64,000 nt of DNA from Streptomyces sp. NBC_01431 (GCF_036231355.1 NZ_CP109496.1:2852001-2916000); one strand, 5' to 3'; positions 17,152 through 26,762 are shown, counted from the first letter of the stretch. Program-made: numbers and translations. The notes: generated by a model from the letters alone, not told the origin.

Positions 17152-17262
17152 TCATCCTCGCTGTCGCCGCAGGGGAATCCGGTGCGAATCCGGAACTGTC
17201 CCGCAACGGTATGACCCGTACCCCTTTGTACGGGCCGAGTCCGAAGACCTGCCGATGGCGCA
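17140..17262 (+). ncRNA. Cobalamin riboswitch of nrdAB
   Basis: The conserved core is readable: GCCGCAGGGGAATCCGG, then the paired GTGCGAATCCGGAACTG and TCCCGCAACGG, a variable stem (ACCCGTACC/TTGTACGGG), and the B12 box GAGTCCGAAGACCTGCC at about 17237-17253. In S. coelicolor, adenosylcobalamin represses class Ia nrdAB through this element, so that the B12-dependent class II enzyme is used when B12 is present. Ends are approximate. Confidence 0.93.
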
Positions 17263-17354
17263 TCCGGTTCGACCGATCCGGGTGCCAAACGTCCGGGTCT
17301 CGCGGTTGGGCCGGTGGACGACGCGCTCAGGGCTGCCCCGACGCGCGCCGACGC

Positions 17355-17386
17355 CTCCCCCGAAGGCCCCGTGCCGAGCGAGGGAG
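17355..17386 (+). promoter_or_regulatory. Possible SD-sequestering stem before nrdA
   Basis: CTCCC (17355-17359) can pair with GGGAG (17382-17386), the SD of nrdA. It could be part of the riboswitch expression platform. This is an inference from local complementarity only. Confidence 0.35.
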
Positions 17387-17395
17387 TGCCCCCAC

Positions 17396-19771
17396 GTGAC
17401 CATCGCCCCAGCGGATCCCGCTTCAGCGATCACCGAAGAACCGGCGGATGCGCCGGGGACCGCGCTGCTGCGGACCCTGACGGATCTCACCGCCGATCTT
17501 CCGGACACCGACCCCGGCCGGGTTGCCGCCGCCGCGCTGCGCGGCCGTAACGCCCGCTCCGACGGGGCCGAGCTGCGGGAGCTGGCCACCGAGGCCGCCG
17601 CGGGGCTCATCTCCGAGGACCCGGCGTACTCCCGCCTCGCCGCCCGTCTCCTGACCATCACCATCGCCGAAGAGGCGGCCACCCAGGGCGCGTTGTCGTT
17701 CTCCGCTTCGGTCGAGACCGGTCACCGCGAGGGCCTGATCGCCGACCGCACCGCGGACTTCGTGCGGACCCACACGGGCCGCCTCGACGCCCTGGTCGAC
17801 GCCGCGCTCGCCGACGGCGCCGACGACCGCTTCGGCTACTTCGGTCTGCGCACCCTCTACTCCCGCTACCTGCTGCGCCACCCGATCACCCGCAAGGTCA
17901 TCGAGACCCCCCAGCACTTCATGCTGCGCGTGGCGTCCGGCCTCGCCGAGGACGAGTCGGTCCGCGCACTGGACGAAGTGGCGTCCCTGTACGGCCTGAT
18001 GAGCCGCCTGGACTACCTCCCGTCCTCCCCCACGCTCTTCAACTCCGGCACCCGCCACCCCCAGATGTCGAGCTGCTACCTGCTCGACTCTCCGCTGGAC
18101 GAGCTCGACTCGATCTACGACCGCTACCACCAGGTCGCCCGGCTCTCGAAGCACGCGGGTGGCATCGGCCTCTCGTACTCCCGCGTCCGCGGCCGCGGTT
18201 CGCTGATCCGGGGCACCAACGGCCACTCCAACGGCATCGTCCCCTTCCTCAAGACGCTGGACGCCTCGGTCGCGGCGGTCAACCAGGGTGGCCGGCGCAA
18301 GGGCGCCGCCGCGGTGTACCTGGAGACCTGGCACTCCGACATCGAGGAGTTCCTTGAGCTGCGCGACAACACCGGCGAGGACCAGCGCCGTACGCACAAC
18401 CTGAACCTCGCGCACTGGATCCCCGACGAGTTCATGCGCCGGGTCGACGCGGACGGCCAGTGGTCGCTGTTCTCGCCCGCCGACGTGCCCGAGCTCGTCG
18501 ACCTGTGGGGCGAGGAGTTCGACGCCGCCTACCGCAAGGCCGAGGCCGCCGGACTCGCCCAGAAGACCATGCCCGCCCGGGACCTGTACGGCCGCATGAT
18601 GCGCACCCTCGCGCAGACCGGCAACGGCTGGATGACCTTCAAGGACGCCTCCAACCGCACCGCCAACCAGACGGCGGAGCCGGGCCACACCGTCCACTCC
18701 TCCAACCTGTGCACCGAGATCCTTGAGGTGACCGACGACGGCGAGACGGCCGTCTGCAACCTCGGCTCGGTCAACCTCGGCGCGTTCGTGGTGGGCGACG
18801 GGATCGACTGGGAGCGCCTGGACGAAGCCGTCCGCACCGCGGTGACCTTCCTCGACCGGGTCGTCGACATCAACTTCTACCCGACCGAGCAGGCCGGCCG
18901 CTCCAACGCCAAGTGGCGCCCGGTGGGCCTCGGCGCGATGGGCCTTCAGGACGTCTTCTTCAAGCTGCGCCTGCCCTTCGACTCCCCCGAGGCGAAGGCG
19001 CTCTCCACCAGGCTCGCCGAGCGGATCATGCTGACCGCGTACGAGGCCTCCACCGACCTCGCCGCGCGGTCGGGCCCGCTGCCCGCCTGGGACAAGACCC
19101 GTACCGCGCGCGGTGTGCTGCACCCCGACCACTACGACGTCGAGCTGAACTGGCCGGAGCGCTGGGCGGCGCTGCGCGAGCGCATCGCCACCGTCGGCAT
19201 GCGCAACTCGCTGCTCCTGGCGATCGCCCCGACCGCCACCATCGCTTCCATCGCGGGCGTCTACGAGTGCATCGAGCCGCAGGTCTCCAACCTCTTCAAG
19301 CGCGAGACGCTCAGCGGTGAATTCCTCCAGGTCAACGGCTACTTGGTGGAGGATCTCAAGAAGCTCGGCGTGTGGGACGCGCAGTCCCGCGAGGCGCTGC
19401 GCGAGGCCAGCGGCTCGGTGCAGGACTTCGGCTGGATCCCGGCCGAAGTCCGCGCGCTGTACCGCACGGCGTGGGAGATCCCGCAGCGCGGCCTGATCGA
19501 CATGGCCGCCGCGCGCACCCCGTTCCTCGACCAGTCGCAGTCGCTGAACCTGTTCCTGGAGACGCCCACCATCGGCAAGCTGTCGTCGATGTACGCGTAC
19601 GCCTGGAAGCAGGGCCTGAAGACGACGTACTACCTGCGCTCGCGCCCGGCGACCCGCATCGCGCGCGCGGCCCAGGCAGCCCCCACCATTCCAGTCCAGC
19701 AGGCGGCCCCCGACGCCGACGCAATCGCCTGCTCGCTCGAAAACCCCGAGTCCTGCGAGGCCTGCCAGTAA
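17396..19771 (+). CDS. nrdA: Ribonucleoside-diphosphate reductase alpha subunit, class Ia
   Basis: This 791-residue catalytic subunit reduces ribonucleoside diphosphates. Visible residues are the N-x-C-x-E active-site triad in NLCTE, the radical-relay tyrosine pair in KTTYYLRSRPAT, and the C-terminal redox CEAC. I do not see an N-terminal ATP-cone (VxKRDG-type) motif; the first 100 residues are a different helical region, so dATP inhibition at that site may be lacking. GTG at 17396 follows GGGAG; upstream frame runs through the riboswitch. The stop overlaps the nrdB ATG (TAATG). Confidence 0.95.
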   Translation: MTIAPADPASAITEEPADAPGTALLRTLTDLTADLPDTDPGRVAAAALRGRNARSDGAELRELATEAAAGLISEDPAYSRLAARLLTITIAEEAATQGALSFSASVETGHREGLIADRTADFVRTHTGRLDALVDAALADGADDRFGYFGLRTLYSRYLLRHPITRKVIETPQHFMLRVASGLAEDESVRALDEVASLYGLMSRLDYLPSSPTLFNSGTRHPQMSSCYLLDSPLDELDSIYDRYHQVARLSKHAGGIGLSYSRVRGRGSLIRGTNGHSNGIVPFLKTLDASVAAVNQGGRRKGAAAVYLETWHSDIEEFLELRDNTGEDQRRTHNLNLAHWIPDEFMRRVDADGQWSLFSPADVPELVDLWGEEFDAAYRKAEAAGLAQKTMPARDLYGRMMRTLAQTGNGWMTFKDASNRTANQTAEPGHTVHSSNLCTEILEVTDDGETAVCNLGSVNLGAFVVGDGIDWERLDEAVRTAVTFLDRVVDINFYPTEQAGRSNAKWRPVGLGAMGLQDVFFKLRLPFDSPEAKALSTRLAERIMLTAYEASTDLAARSGPLPAWDKTRTARGVLHPDHYDVELNWPERWAALRERIATVGMRNSLLLAIAPTATIASIAGVYECIEPQVSNLFKRETLSGEFLQVNGYLVEDLKKLGVWDAQSREALREASGSVQDFGWIPAEVRALYRTAWEIPQRGLIDMAAARTPFLDQSQSLNLFLETPTIGKLSSMYAYAWKQGLKTTYYLRSRPATRIARAAQAAPTIPVQQAAPDADAIACSLENPESCEACQ

Positions 19772-20841
19772 TGACCGCCCACCCGTCGCCCGACCGCCGC
19801 CCCTCAACGACGGCGCTTCGCGCCGACACCTCTTCTCTGCAAAAGAACCTTCTCGACCCGGGCTTCGAGCTGACTCTCCGTCCGATGCGCTACCCGGACT
19901 TCTACGAGCGCTACCGGGACGCGATCAAGAACACCTGGACCGTCGAGGAGGTCGACCTCCACTCCGACGTCGCCGACCTCGCGAAGCTCACGCCGGGTGA
20001 GCAGCACATGATCGGCCGCCTAGTGGCGTTCTTCGCCACCGGGGACTCGATCGTCTCGAACAATCTCGTCCTCACGCTCTACAAGCACATCAACTCCCCT
20101 GAAGCGCGGCTCTACTTGAGCCGTCAGCTCTTCGAGGAGGCCGTGCACGTCCAGTTCTATCTGACGCTGCTCGACACCTACCTGCCCGACCCGGACGACC
20201 GCGCGGCCGCGTTCGACGCGGTCGAGGAGATCCCCTCGATCCGCGAGAAGGCGCAGTTCTGCTTCAAGTGGATCAACGAGGTCGAGAAGCTGGAACGCCT
20301 GGAGACCCAGGCCGACCGCCGCCGGTTCCTGCTCAATCTGATCTGCTTCGCCGCGTGCATCGAGGGGCTGTTCTTCTACGGCGCCTTCGCGTACGTGTAC
20401 TGGTTCCGCAGCCGGGGCCTGCTGCACGGTCTGGCCACCGGCACCAACTGGGTGTTCCGCGACGAGACGATGCACATGAACTTCGCGTTCGAGGTCGTGG
20501 ACACCGTCCGCAAGGAGGAGCCGGAGCTCTTCGACGATCTGCTCAAGGAGCAGATCACCGACATGATGAAGGAAGCGGTGGAGGCGGAGCTCCAGTTCGG
20601 CCGCGACCTGTGCGGTGACGGCCTGCCCGGCATGAACACCGAGTCGATGCGCGAGTACCTGGAGTGCGTCGCCGACCAGCGCCTGACGCGCCTGGGCTTC
20701 GCCCCGGTGTACGGCTCGCAGAACCCGTTCTCGTTCATGGAGCTCCAGGGCGTCCAGGAATTGACGAACTTCTTCGAGCGCCGGCCGTCCGCCTACCAGG
20801 TGGCGGTCGAGGGCTCGGTGGGCTTCGACGAGGACTTCTAG
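19771..20841 (+). CDS. nrdB: Ribonucleotide reductase beta (radical) subunit
   Basis: This 356-residue subunit has the diiron ligands E-x-x-H in FEEAVHVQFY and RDETMHMNF. The tyrosine four residues after the first histidine (HVQFY) is the expected stable radical. C-terminal GFDEDF resembles the NrdA-binding tail. ATG overlaps the nrdA stop, giving tight coupling. Residues about 6-20 are encoded by DNA that closely matches the dispersed repeat found behind moaE (49981-50111). No third gene (nrdS in S. coelicolor) follows: a terminator and the convergent def gene come next. Confidence 0.95.
   Translation: MTAHPSPDRRPSTTALRADTSSLQKNLLDPGFELTLRPMRYPDFYERYRDAIKNTWTVEEVDLHSDVADLAKLTPGEQHMIGRLVAFFATGDSIVSNNLVLTLYKHINSPEARLYLSRQLFEEAVHVQFYLTLLDTYLPDPDDRAAAFDAVEEIPSIREKAQFCFKWINEVEKLERLETQADRRRFLLNLICFAACIEGLFFYGAFAYVYWFRSRGLLHGLATGTNWVFRDETMHMNFAFEVVDTVRKEEPELFDDLLKEQITDMMKEAVEAELQFGRDLCGDGLPGMNTESMREYLECVADQRLTRLGFAPVYGSQNPFSFMELQGVQELTNFFERRPSAYQVAVEGSVGFDEDF
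19785..19829. repeat. Copy of the moaE-type dispersed repeat inside nrdB
   Basis: The stretch CCCGTCGCCCGACC ... GACGGCGCTTCGCGCCGAC is a close copy of the repeat core at 49981-50111 (which has GACGGCGCTACGCGCCGAC). It encodes part of the variable NrdB N-terminus. Confidence 0.55.
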
Positions 20842-20855
20842 TCCGCGAGAACATG

Positions 20856-20892
20856 GAAGGGGCCCGGCACCGCCACGGTGCTGGGCCTCTTC
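20856..20892. terminator. Terminator between nrdB and def
   Basis: A 16-bp stem of GAAGGGGCCCGGCACC with GGTGCTGGGCCTCTTC tolerates one mismatch and lies between convergent genes. Confidence 0.85.
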
Positions 20893-20914
20893 ACGCGCTT
20901 CCGGGTGACCGGGA

Positions 20915-21547
20915 TCAGGCGTTCGGCACGACCTCGTAGCGAGCCGTACCCTCCGCCATCTGCTTCAGCGCGTCCTTGCGGTCGCGCTTGGACAGGCGGT
21001 CGATGTACAGGTAGCCGTAGAGGTGGTCGGTCTCGTGCTGGAGGCAGCGCGCGAAGTAGCCCGTGCCGCGCACCTTGATCGGGTTGCCCTCGGCGTCCTG
21101 GCCGCTGACCTCCGCGTAGTCGGGGCGGGCCAGCTCCGCGTAGGCGGTCGGCACCGACAGGCAGCCCTCGTTGGACTCGTCCAGGACGCGCAGCTCGGCC
21201 GGGAGCTCTTGGAGGACCGGGTTGCAGACGACGCCGACGTGCCGGACGCCCTCGTCGTCCATGCAGTCGTAGACGAAGACCTTGAGGTCGACCCCGATCT
21301 GGTTGGCGGCCAGGCCCACGCCCTCCGCCGCCTTCTGGCTGGCGAACATGTCGTCGATCAGCTTGGCCAGCTCACCGTCGAACTCGGTGACGTCCTTGCA
21401 CTCCTTGTGGAGCACCGGGTTGCCGACCACCGTGATCGGGCGGGCGGTGCCGCGCTCGCGGAAGGCCAGCTCGCGCGCCTCGCAGTCCTCCGTGTCCACG
21501 ACGAACCCGTCGTTCTCGACCTGCTGGTCCGTCTCCTGCTGCGCCAT
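20915..21547 (-). CDS. def: Peptide deformylase
   Basis: This 210-residue metalloenzyme removes the formyl group from nascent N-termini. All three motifs are intact: [17 protein letters not shown] (metal Cys) and QHETDHL (metal His pair and catalytic Glu). It carries a 30-residue N-terminal extension typical of actinobacterial type Def. GAGGAAGG lies upstream of the ATG. It stands alone between convergent nrdB and the TPR gene. Confidence 0.95.
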   Translation of the reverse strand: MAQQETDQQVENDGFVVDTEDCEARELAFRERGTARPITVVGNPVLHKECKDVTEFDGELAKLIDDMFASQKAAEGVGLAANQIGVDLKVFVYDCMDDEGVRHVGVVCNPVLQELPAELRVLDESNEGCLSVPTAYAELARPDYAEVSGQDAEGNPIKVRGTGYFARCLQHETDHLYGYLYIDRLSKRDRKDALKQMAEGTARYEVVPNA

Positions 21548-21606
21548 GTCCGCCGTAAGCCTTCCTCAAAAACCCGATTCCGATCCCGTACAGCCTAAGG
21601 CCCGGC

Positions 21607-22587
21607 TCAGCAGACTTCTTCTAGATCCCGCCACTCCCGGCTGTCCGGGTTGTCGGCGACCCAGCCGTCGAGCAGGCCCCGCACCAGGCCGGCGGGGGCC
21701 GCGATGCCGCATTCGCGTTCGGGGACCCACAGGTCGCCGGAGGTGCGGTGGCCGAGCGGGCCGGGGTGGCCGGGCTCGCTGTGGTCGTGCGGGTCGAGGT
21801 GCTCGCCGTCGCCCTCGTCGCTGGGCATCTGCGATTCGGAGCAGGCCCGGCACAGCAGGCGCACGGAGGAGGACCAGTCCTCGGCGGCGAAGCCCGCGTC
21901 GGCGGCGAGCCGCTCCAGGGCGTCCCGGTCGGCCTCGGTGGCCGCCTCCAGCAGGACCACCCAGGTCGGCACGGGCGAGGGGGCCCACAGCTCGATCTCG
22001 TCGAAGACCGGGAAGGACGGGCCGGCGGCGACGGTGCGTTCGCCGTGCGGTACGCCGTCGTGCAGCACCACCTCGCCCCAGCGGCGGCCCGAGGACGGCA
22101 GCGGAATGGACAGGACCTCCATCCGCGCGGGGTCGAGCCGGCGGCCCCACACCACCTCGGCCTCGCCCTCCGGAGACAGGCGCACGGCGGCGCTGCCGAG
22201 CTCCATGCCGACCGGTTCACCGCTGCCGGTGGCCTCGCCCGGGACCTTCAGCCCGTACGCCTGCCAGGCGCGGCGGGCCAGTGGCCAGTCCTGGAGGGCG
22301 GTCGCCGCGATGCCGACGTTCCACCAGTCGGGGGCGCCGGTCTCCTTGTCGATCAGTGCGACGGCACGCAGCCCGGCGGCCCGCGCCTGCTCCCAGTCGT
22401 GCCGGAACTTGTGCAGCAGCGCCAGGTTGAACCAGGACTCGGACAGCCAGGGCTCCAGGTCCGCGGCGCGCGTCAGAAGCGCTCCGGCGTCCTCGTACCT
22501 GCCGTCACCGATCAGCGTGAACGCACGGTCTGTGGCCTGCCGCCACGAGGCGGAGGGCCGGTGCCGTCCCTTGCCGAAGATCCTCAC
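21607..22587 (-). CDS. Tetratricopeptide-repeat protein
   Basis: This 326-residue cytosolic protein has two TPR-like helical pairs in residues 15-110 (YEDAGALLTRAADLEP, WEQARAAGLRAVAL, WPLARRAWQAYGL) followed by a beta-rich domain and a Cys-containing LLCRACSESQ segment. This family is conserved in Streptomyces next to def. No catalytic motif is visible. It may be a protein-interaction factor. Confidence 0.75.
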   Translation of the reverse strand: MRIFGKGRHRPSASWRQATDRAFTLIGDGRYEDAGALLTRAADLEPWLSESWFNLALLHKFRHDWEQARAAGLRAVALIDKETGAPDWWNVGIAATALQDWPLARRAWQAYGLKVPGEATGSGEPVGMELGSAAVRLSPEGEAEVVWGRRLDPARMEVLSIPLPSSGRRWGEVVLHDGVPHGERTVAAGPSFPVFDEIELWAPSPVPTWVVLLEAATEADRDALERLAADAGFAAEDWSSSVRLLCRACSESQMPSDEGDGEHLDPHDHSEPGHPGPLGHRTSGDLWVPERECGIAAPAGLVRGLLDGWVADNPDSREWRDLEEVC

Positions 22588-22703
22588 GATTCCCGCCTGC
22601 CCAGACCGGCCCCGACTAGCGGGTCGGTCTTACGGTCGCCCAGTTTTCTGGGTTCTTTCGCATCCAACCATGCCCAGCCGGAAGGCCGCTCATTACTCCT
22701 GGG

Positions 22704-23939
22704 TTACCCAGGTGGCACCGGGGTCAGACTGCCTCGGGCGAGGATGCGTGCCAGGGATTCCACCACCTGCGGGTGGTAGTCGCGGCCGGTGCCGAGCCGC
22801 AGCTGTTCGAGTGCGTTCAATGAGCTGCCGGGGGCTGTGGAGCCTCCTGCGAGATCGTCGTACGCGTTGACCGCGCGGACGATCCGGGCGGGCAGCGGCT
22901 GCTCCCGCCAGGGGTCTGCCTGCCGCTCGACGATCACCGCCACGCCCGCGGGCACCCCGGTCTGTCGTACCACGGCTCCCCCCAGGAGCGCGATCCGGCG
23001 CTGCTCGGCGGCGGGCAGCGGGGCGGTGGCACCGGCGGGCACCGCGTCGAGCAGGGACAGCTGCCCGATGTCGTGCATGAGGGCCGCGTACTCAAGGACG
23101 GTCAGCTCGGGCTCGCACAGGCCCAGCTCGCGCCCGACGGCCCGGCTGAGCGCGGCGACCCGGCGGGCGTGGCCGGGCTGGGTGTACCCGGCGACCTCGG
23201 TGGCGCGGGCCAGTGAGGTGATGGTCTGGCGATAGGTGGTGCGCACCGCGGCATACCGCCGGAAGGCCAGCTGGGCCAGGAGCAGCGGCACGCAGAACAC
23301 GGGCAGCGCCCACAGCCCCGCCACGGCGACCGCGAGCGCGATCACGGCGCCGGTCGCGCACACGGCGGAGCCGATCCCGAGCAGCCCGCGCAGCTCGTCG
23401 CGCAGCAGCGGCCCGTACCGGTAGGGAGTGCGGGCGTGCACCAGCAGCGCGGCCACCACGGCGTCACACAGTGCGGTCAGCACGAGCAGCAGCAGGAGCA
23501 CGAGGGCGAAGTACGGTCCGTGCCCGAACCAGCGGTCCAGGAGCCCCGCGTTGTACAGCGGCTGAAAACAGACGGCGGCGAACGCGACGGTGAGCACCCG
23601 CCGGGCCGCCTGGTCCGGGCTCGGCCCGCGCCCGACGGCCACGTGCGGTACGGAGCCGACGAGGGCCGCGGCCACCACGACCGCGATCACCTGGAGCACC
23701 CCGTGCCGGGTGGGGTGGCCGGCGTTCGCCCCGAGCAGCGCGTAGGCCAGCGCCCCCGCCGAGGCGAGCGGCGCGGGCTCCCGCTCCCCCTCCCCCGCCC
23801 CCCAGCGGGTCAGCTCCCCCACGACGATGAGCCCTCCGAAGGCCATCGCGACCCCGGGCTCCACCAGCCCACCGCGCAGGGTGGCACCCAGGGCCCAGAG
23901 GGTGAGGGTGCCGGCCAGGGAGTAGAGCGCGGTGACCAA
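22704..23939 (-). CDS. Membrane HD-domain protein, degenerate HD-GYP partner
   Basis: This 411-residue protein has seven or eight hydrophobic spans in residues 1-210, then an HD domain (QPGHARRVAALSRAVG ... LMHDIGQLS). The second half lacks the HHE-x-x-DG-x-GYP motif present in the neighbour, so phosphodiesterase activity on c-di-GMP is doubtful. A TTG at 23939 with AAGGGGG seven bases upstream is the best start: it lies one base after the stop of the upstream gene and leads straight into the first membrane helix. Function may be to pair with or modulate the upstream HD-GYP protein. Confidence 0.75.
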   Translation of the reverse strand: MVTALYSLAGTLTLWALGATLRGGLVEPGVAMAFGGLIVVGELTRWGAGEGEREPAPLASAGALAYALLGANAGHPTRHGVLQVIAVVVAAALVGSVPHVAVGRGPSPDQAARRVLTVAFAAVCFQPLYNAGLLDRWFGHGPYFALVLLLLLVLTALCDAVVAALLVHARTPYRYGPLLRDELRGLLGIGSAVCATGAVIALAVAVAGLWALPVFCVPLLLAQLAFRRYAAVRTTYRQTITSLARATEVAGYTQPGHARRVAALSRAVGRELGLCEPELTVLEYAALMHDIGQLSLLDAVPAGATAPLPAAEQRRIALLGGAVVRQTGVPAGVAVIVERQADPWREQPLPARIVRAVNAYDDLAGGSTAPGSSLNALEQLRLGTGRDYHPQVVESLARILARGSLTPVPPG

Positions 23940-23940
23940 T

Positions 23941-25407
23941 TCAAGCCCCCTTGGCGTTCGAGGGGCGGGGTCTGGGGCGGAGCCCCGGGTCGGGAAGGGG
24001 CGCGGTGGCGCGGAGCCCCGGGTCGGGAAGGGGCGGGGTGGGGATGGGGCCCGCCCCAGGCGGCACGTTTCCTCGCGCACCGGCGGCCCCCGCCTCGTCC
24101 GCGGTGACCTCCACGTGCCACCCGTACCGGGAGAGTGCCCGCACAAGGGCCCGCACCATCAACGGATCGAACTGCTCCCCCGCACACCGCTCCAGTTCGG
24201 CGACCGCGGCCGCGACGGGCCGCGCCCGGCGGTAGGACCGCGTCGACGTCATCGCGTCGAACGCGTCGGCCACCGCCACGACCCGGGCTGCCTCGGGGAT
24301 CTGGGTGCCGGCCAGGCCGTAGGGGTACCCGCTCCCGTCGAGCCGCTCGTGGTGGTGCAGGATCGCCGCGCGGGCCTCGCCGAGGAAGCCGATGCCCCGC
24401 ACCATCTCGTGGCCGTACTCGGGATGCAGTTCGATGACCGCCCGCTCCTCGGGTGTGAGCGGGCCGTCCTTCCTGAGCACCCGGGTGGGCACCCCGAGCT
24501 TGCCCACGTCGTGCAGGATCCCGGCGAACCGCAGGACGTCCAACCTCCCTTCCGCCATGCCGAGTTCGCGCGCGATCATCTCCGAGGCCCGGCCGACCCG
24601 TTCGCTGTGGCCGCGGGTGTACCTGTCCTTGATGTCGACGGCCTGGACGAGGGCGCGGATGGTGGCCTGGTGGGCGGCGTGCTCGCGGTGGTACTGGGCG
24701 AAGACCCAGCAGGAGATGTACATGGGCAGCAGCACGAACAGCGCGGCGGGCGGTCCGAACGGGCTGCGCCAGAGCACCGCCATCATCAGCCCCGCGAGGC
24801 CGTGCACACAGTGCGGGGCGAGCGAGCGAAGCAGGATCCCGCGCCATGCGGTGCGGGCGGGCAGCCGTTCGGCGGTGGCCCGGATGAGTCCGTCGAGGGC
24901 GGTCAGGACCAGGCAGAAGACCAGGGCCGCGGCCCCGGCGGGCAGCAGCACGTAGGGAAAGTCGGGGAGCGTCGCCGGGCCGCTCCCGCCGAGCGCGGCC
25001 CGTCCGCCGAGCAGCACGTGGGCAGTCGCCGCCGCCGAGACCGCGATGGCCAGCTGGGCCGCCCGCCACAGGCGGCGCACCGCGCGCGGTTGTTCCTCGG
25101 CGTAGGAGATGAGCGCCCCGGGCACCGCGGTGAGCGCCGCCGCGTACGGCGGGAGCAGGAAGGCGGCGGCGAGCAGTACGGGGAAGAAGGAGCCGGAGGC
25201 GATCGGCACGGCCACCCGGCCGGCCAGCACGGGGCAGCGGGCGGGCCATTCGCACAGCGCGTACAGGCCGGCGAGGAGGGCGACGGCGGCCCAGGGGGTG
25301 GGGCCGTGGAGCACGGGCAGTGCGCAGGCGAGGGCGCCCGCGACGGTGGCCGCCACGACGGCGCGCGCCGCCACCGGAAGGCTCACAGGACCCGCTGGTC
25401 CGGCCAT
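23941..25407 (-). CDS. Membrane-bound HD-GYP phosphodiesterase-like protein
   Basis: This 488-residue protein has about eight hydrophobic spans (15-240), then a full HD-GYP domain: RGHSERVGRASEM, LHDVGKLGVP and HHERLDGSGYPYGL, with DAFDAMTS near the end. HD-GYP proteins hydrolyse cyclic di-GMP or related dinucleotides; metal ligands appear intact. GGAGG precedes the ATG at 25407. The C-terminal 60 residues are Pro/Gly-rich and include a duplicated PLPDPGLR encoded by a 26-bp direct repeat. It is coupled to the downstream HD gene. Confidence 0.85.
   Translation of the reverse strand: MAGPAGPVSLPVAARAVVAATVAGALACALPVLHGPTPWAAVALLAGLYALCEWPARCPVLAGRVAVPIASGSFFPVLLAAAFLLPPYAAALTAVPGALISYAEEQPRAVRRLWRAAQLAIAVSAAATAHVLLGGRAALGGSGPATLPDFPYVLLPAGAAALVFCLVLTALDGLIRATAERLPARTAWRGILLRSLAPHCVHGLAGLMMAVLWRSPFGPPAALFVLLPMYISCWVFAQYHREHAAHQATIRALVQAVDIKDRYTRGHSERVGRASEMIARELGMAEGRLDVLRFAGILHDVGKLGVPTRVLRKDGPLTPEERAVIELHPEYGHEMVRGIGFLGEARAAILHHHERLDGSGYPYGLAGTQIPEAARVVAVADAFDAMTSTRSYRRARPVAAAVAELERCAGEQFDPLMVRALVRALSRYGWHVEVTADEAGAAGARGNVPPGAGPIPTPPLPDPGLRATAPLPDPGLRPRPRPSNAKGA
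23977..24035. repeat. 26-bp direct repeat in the HD-GYP gene end
   Basis: Two copies (23977-24002 and 24010-24035) containing GGAGCCCCGGGTCGGGAAGG are 33 bp apart. This is a common Streptomyces short repeat, here translated as part of a disordered tail. Confidence 0.8.
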
Positions 25408-25532
25408 GGCACCCCCTTCCCCTCCAGGCTCCGGAGAATAGGCCCGCACGGGACGGCGGTCAGGTCGATGGTCGTAATGAGGGGGTTCGGGCCACCGGGA
25501 TTAGCACCATCGGGTGACCTCGGGCGACGCAC

Positions 25533-25567
25533 GAGAGCGGCCCCGGCTGCCTGCCGGGACCGCTCTC
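25533..25567. terminator. Terminator after sigR-rsrA
   Basis: A 15-bp stem (25533-25547 with 25553-25567) with one mismatch is located 25 bp after the rsrA stop. Confidence 0.8.
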
Positions 25568-25591
25568 AACTCCCTTGATCCAACGCCTTGT

Positions 25592-25902
25592 TCACTCCCG
25601 GTCGAGAGTGGGCACCTCGCCGGTGACGATGTCCTGCTCGGGGACGGCCTGGCCGGAGCGGATCAGGTCGATGCGACCCATCACCTTGGAGCGCAGGTCG
25701 CTCGGCACGTCGTCCGAACCGCAGCAGCGCTTCACCAGCTTCTTCACGGCCTGCTCCAGGCCGTACTTCTCCAGACAGGGCGAGCACTCCTCGAAGTGCA
25801 CCTCGAACTTGTTGCAGTCGCTGTCGGGCATCTCGTGGTCGAGGAACTCATAGAGATGGTCCAGGACCTCAGAGCAGTCCGTCTCGTGCGGCTCTCCGCA
25901 GC

Positions 25903-25906
<4 letters not shown>
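25592..25906 (-). CDS. rsrA: Zinc-binding redox-sensitive anti-sigma factor RsrA
   Basis: This 104-residue protein contains the ZAS motif H37-x3-C41-x2-C44 plus Cys11, the four residues that hold Zn and form the thiol switch; Cys3, Cys31 and two near residue 61 (RCCG) are also present. When reduced it binds sigma-R; disulfide stress forms a disulfide, expels Zn and frees the sigma factor (established for S. coelicolor). Its ATG overlaps the sigR stop (ATGA), ensuring balanced synthesis. Confidence 0.96.
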
Positions 25907-26712
<806 letters not shown>

Positions 26713-26762
26713 ACGACGGACTCCCTCTCCACAACAGGTCTGCGTATCCCTACGTCCGCCAT

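Noticed and set aside
23977..24035. Transposon inverted repeats near the HD-GYP genes
   Set aside because: The repeats are direct, only 26 bp, and lie within the translated tail; no transposase frame is present.
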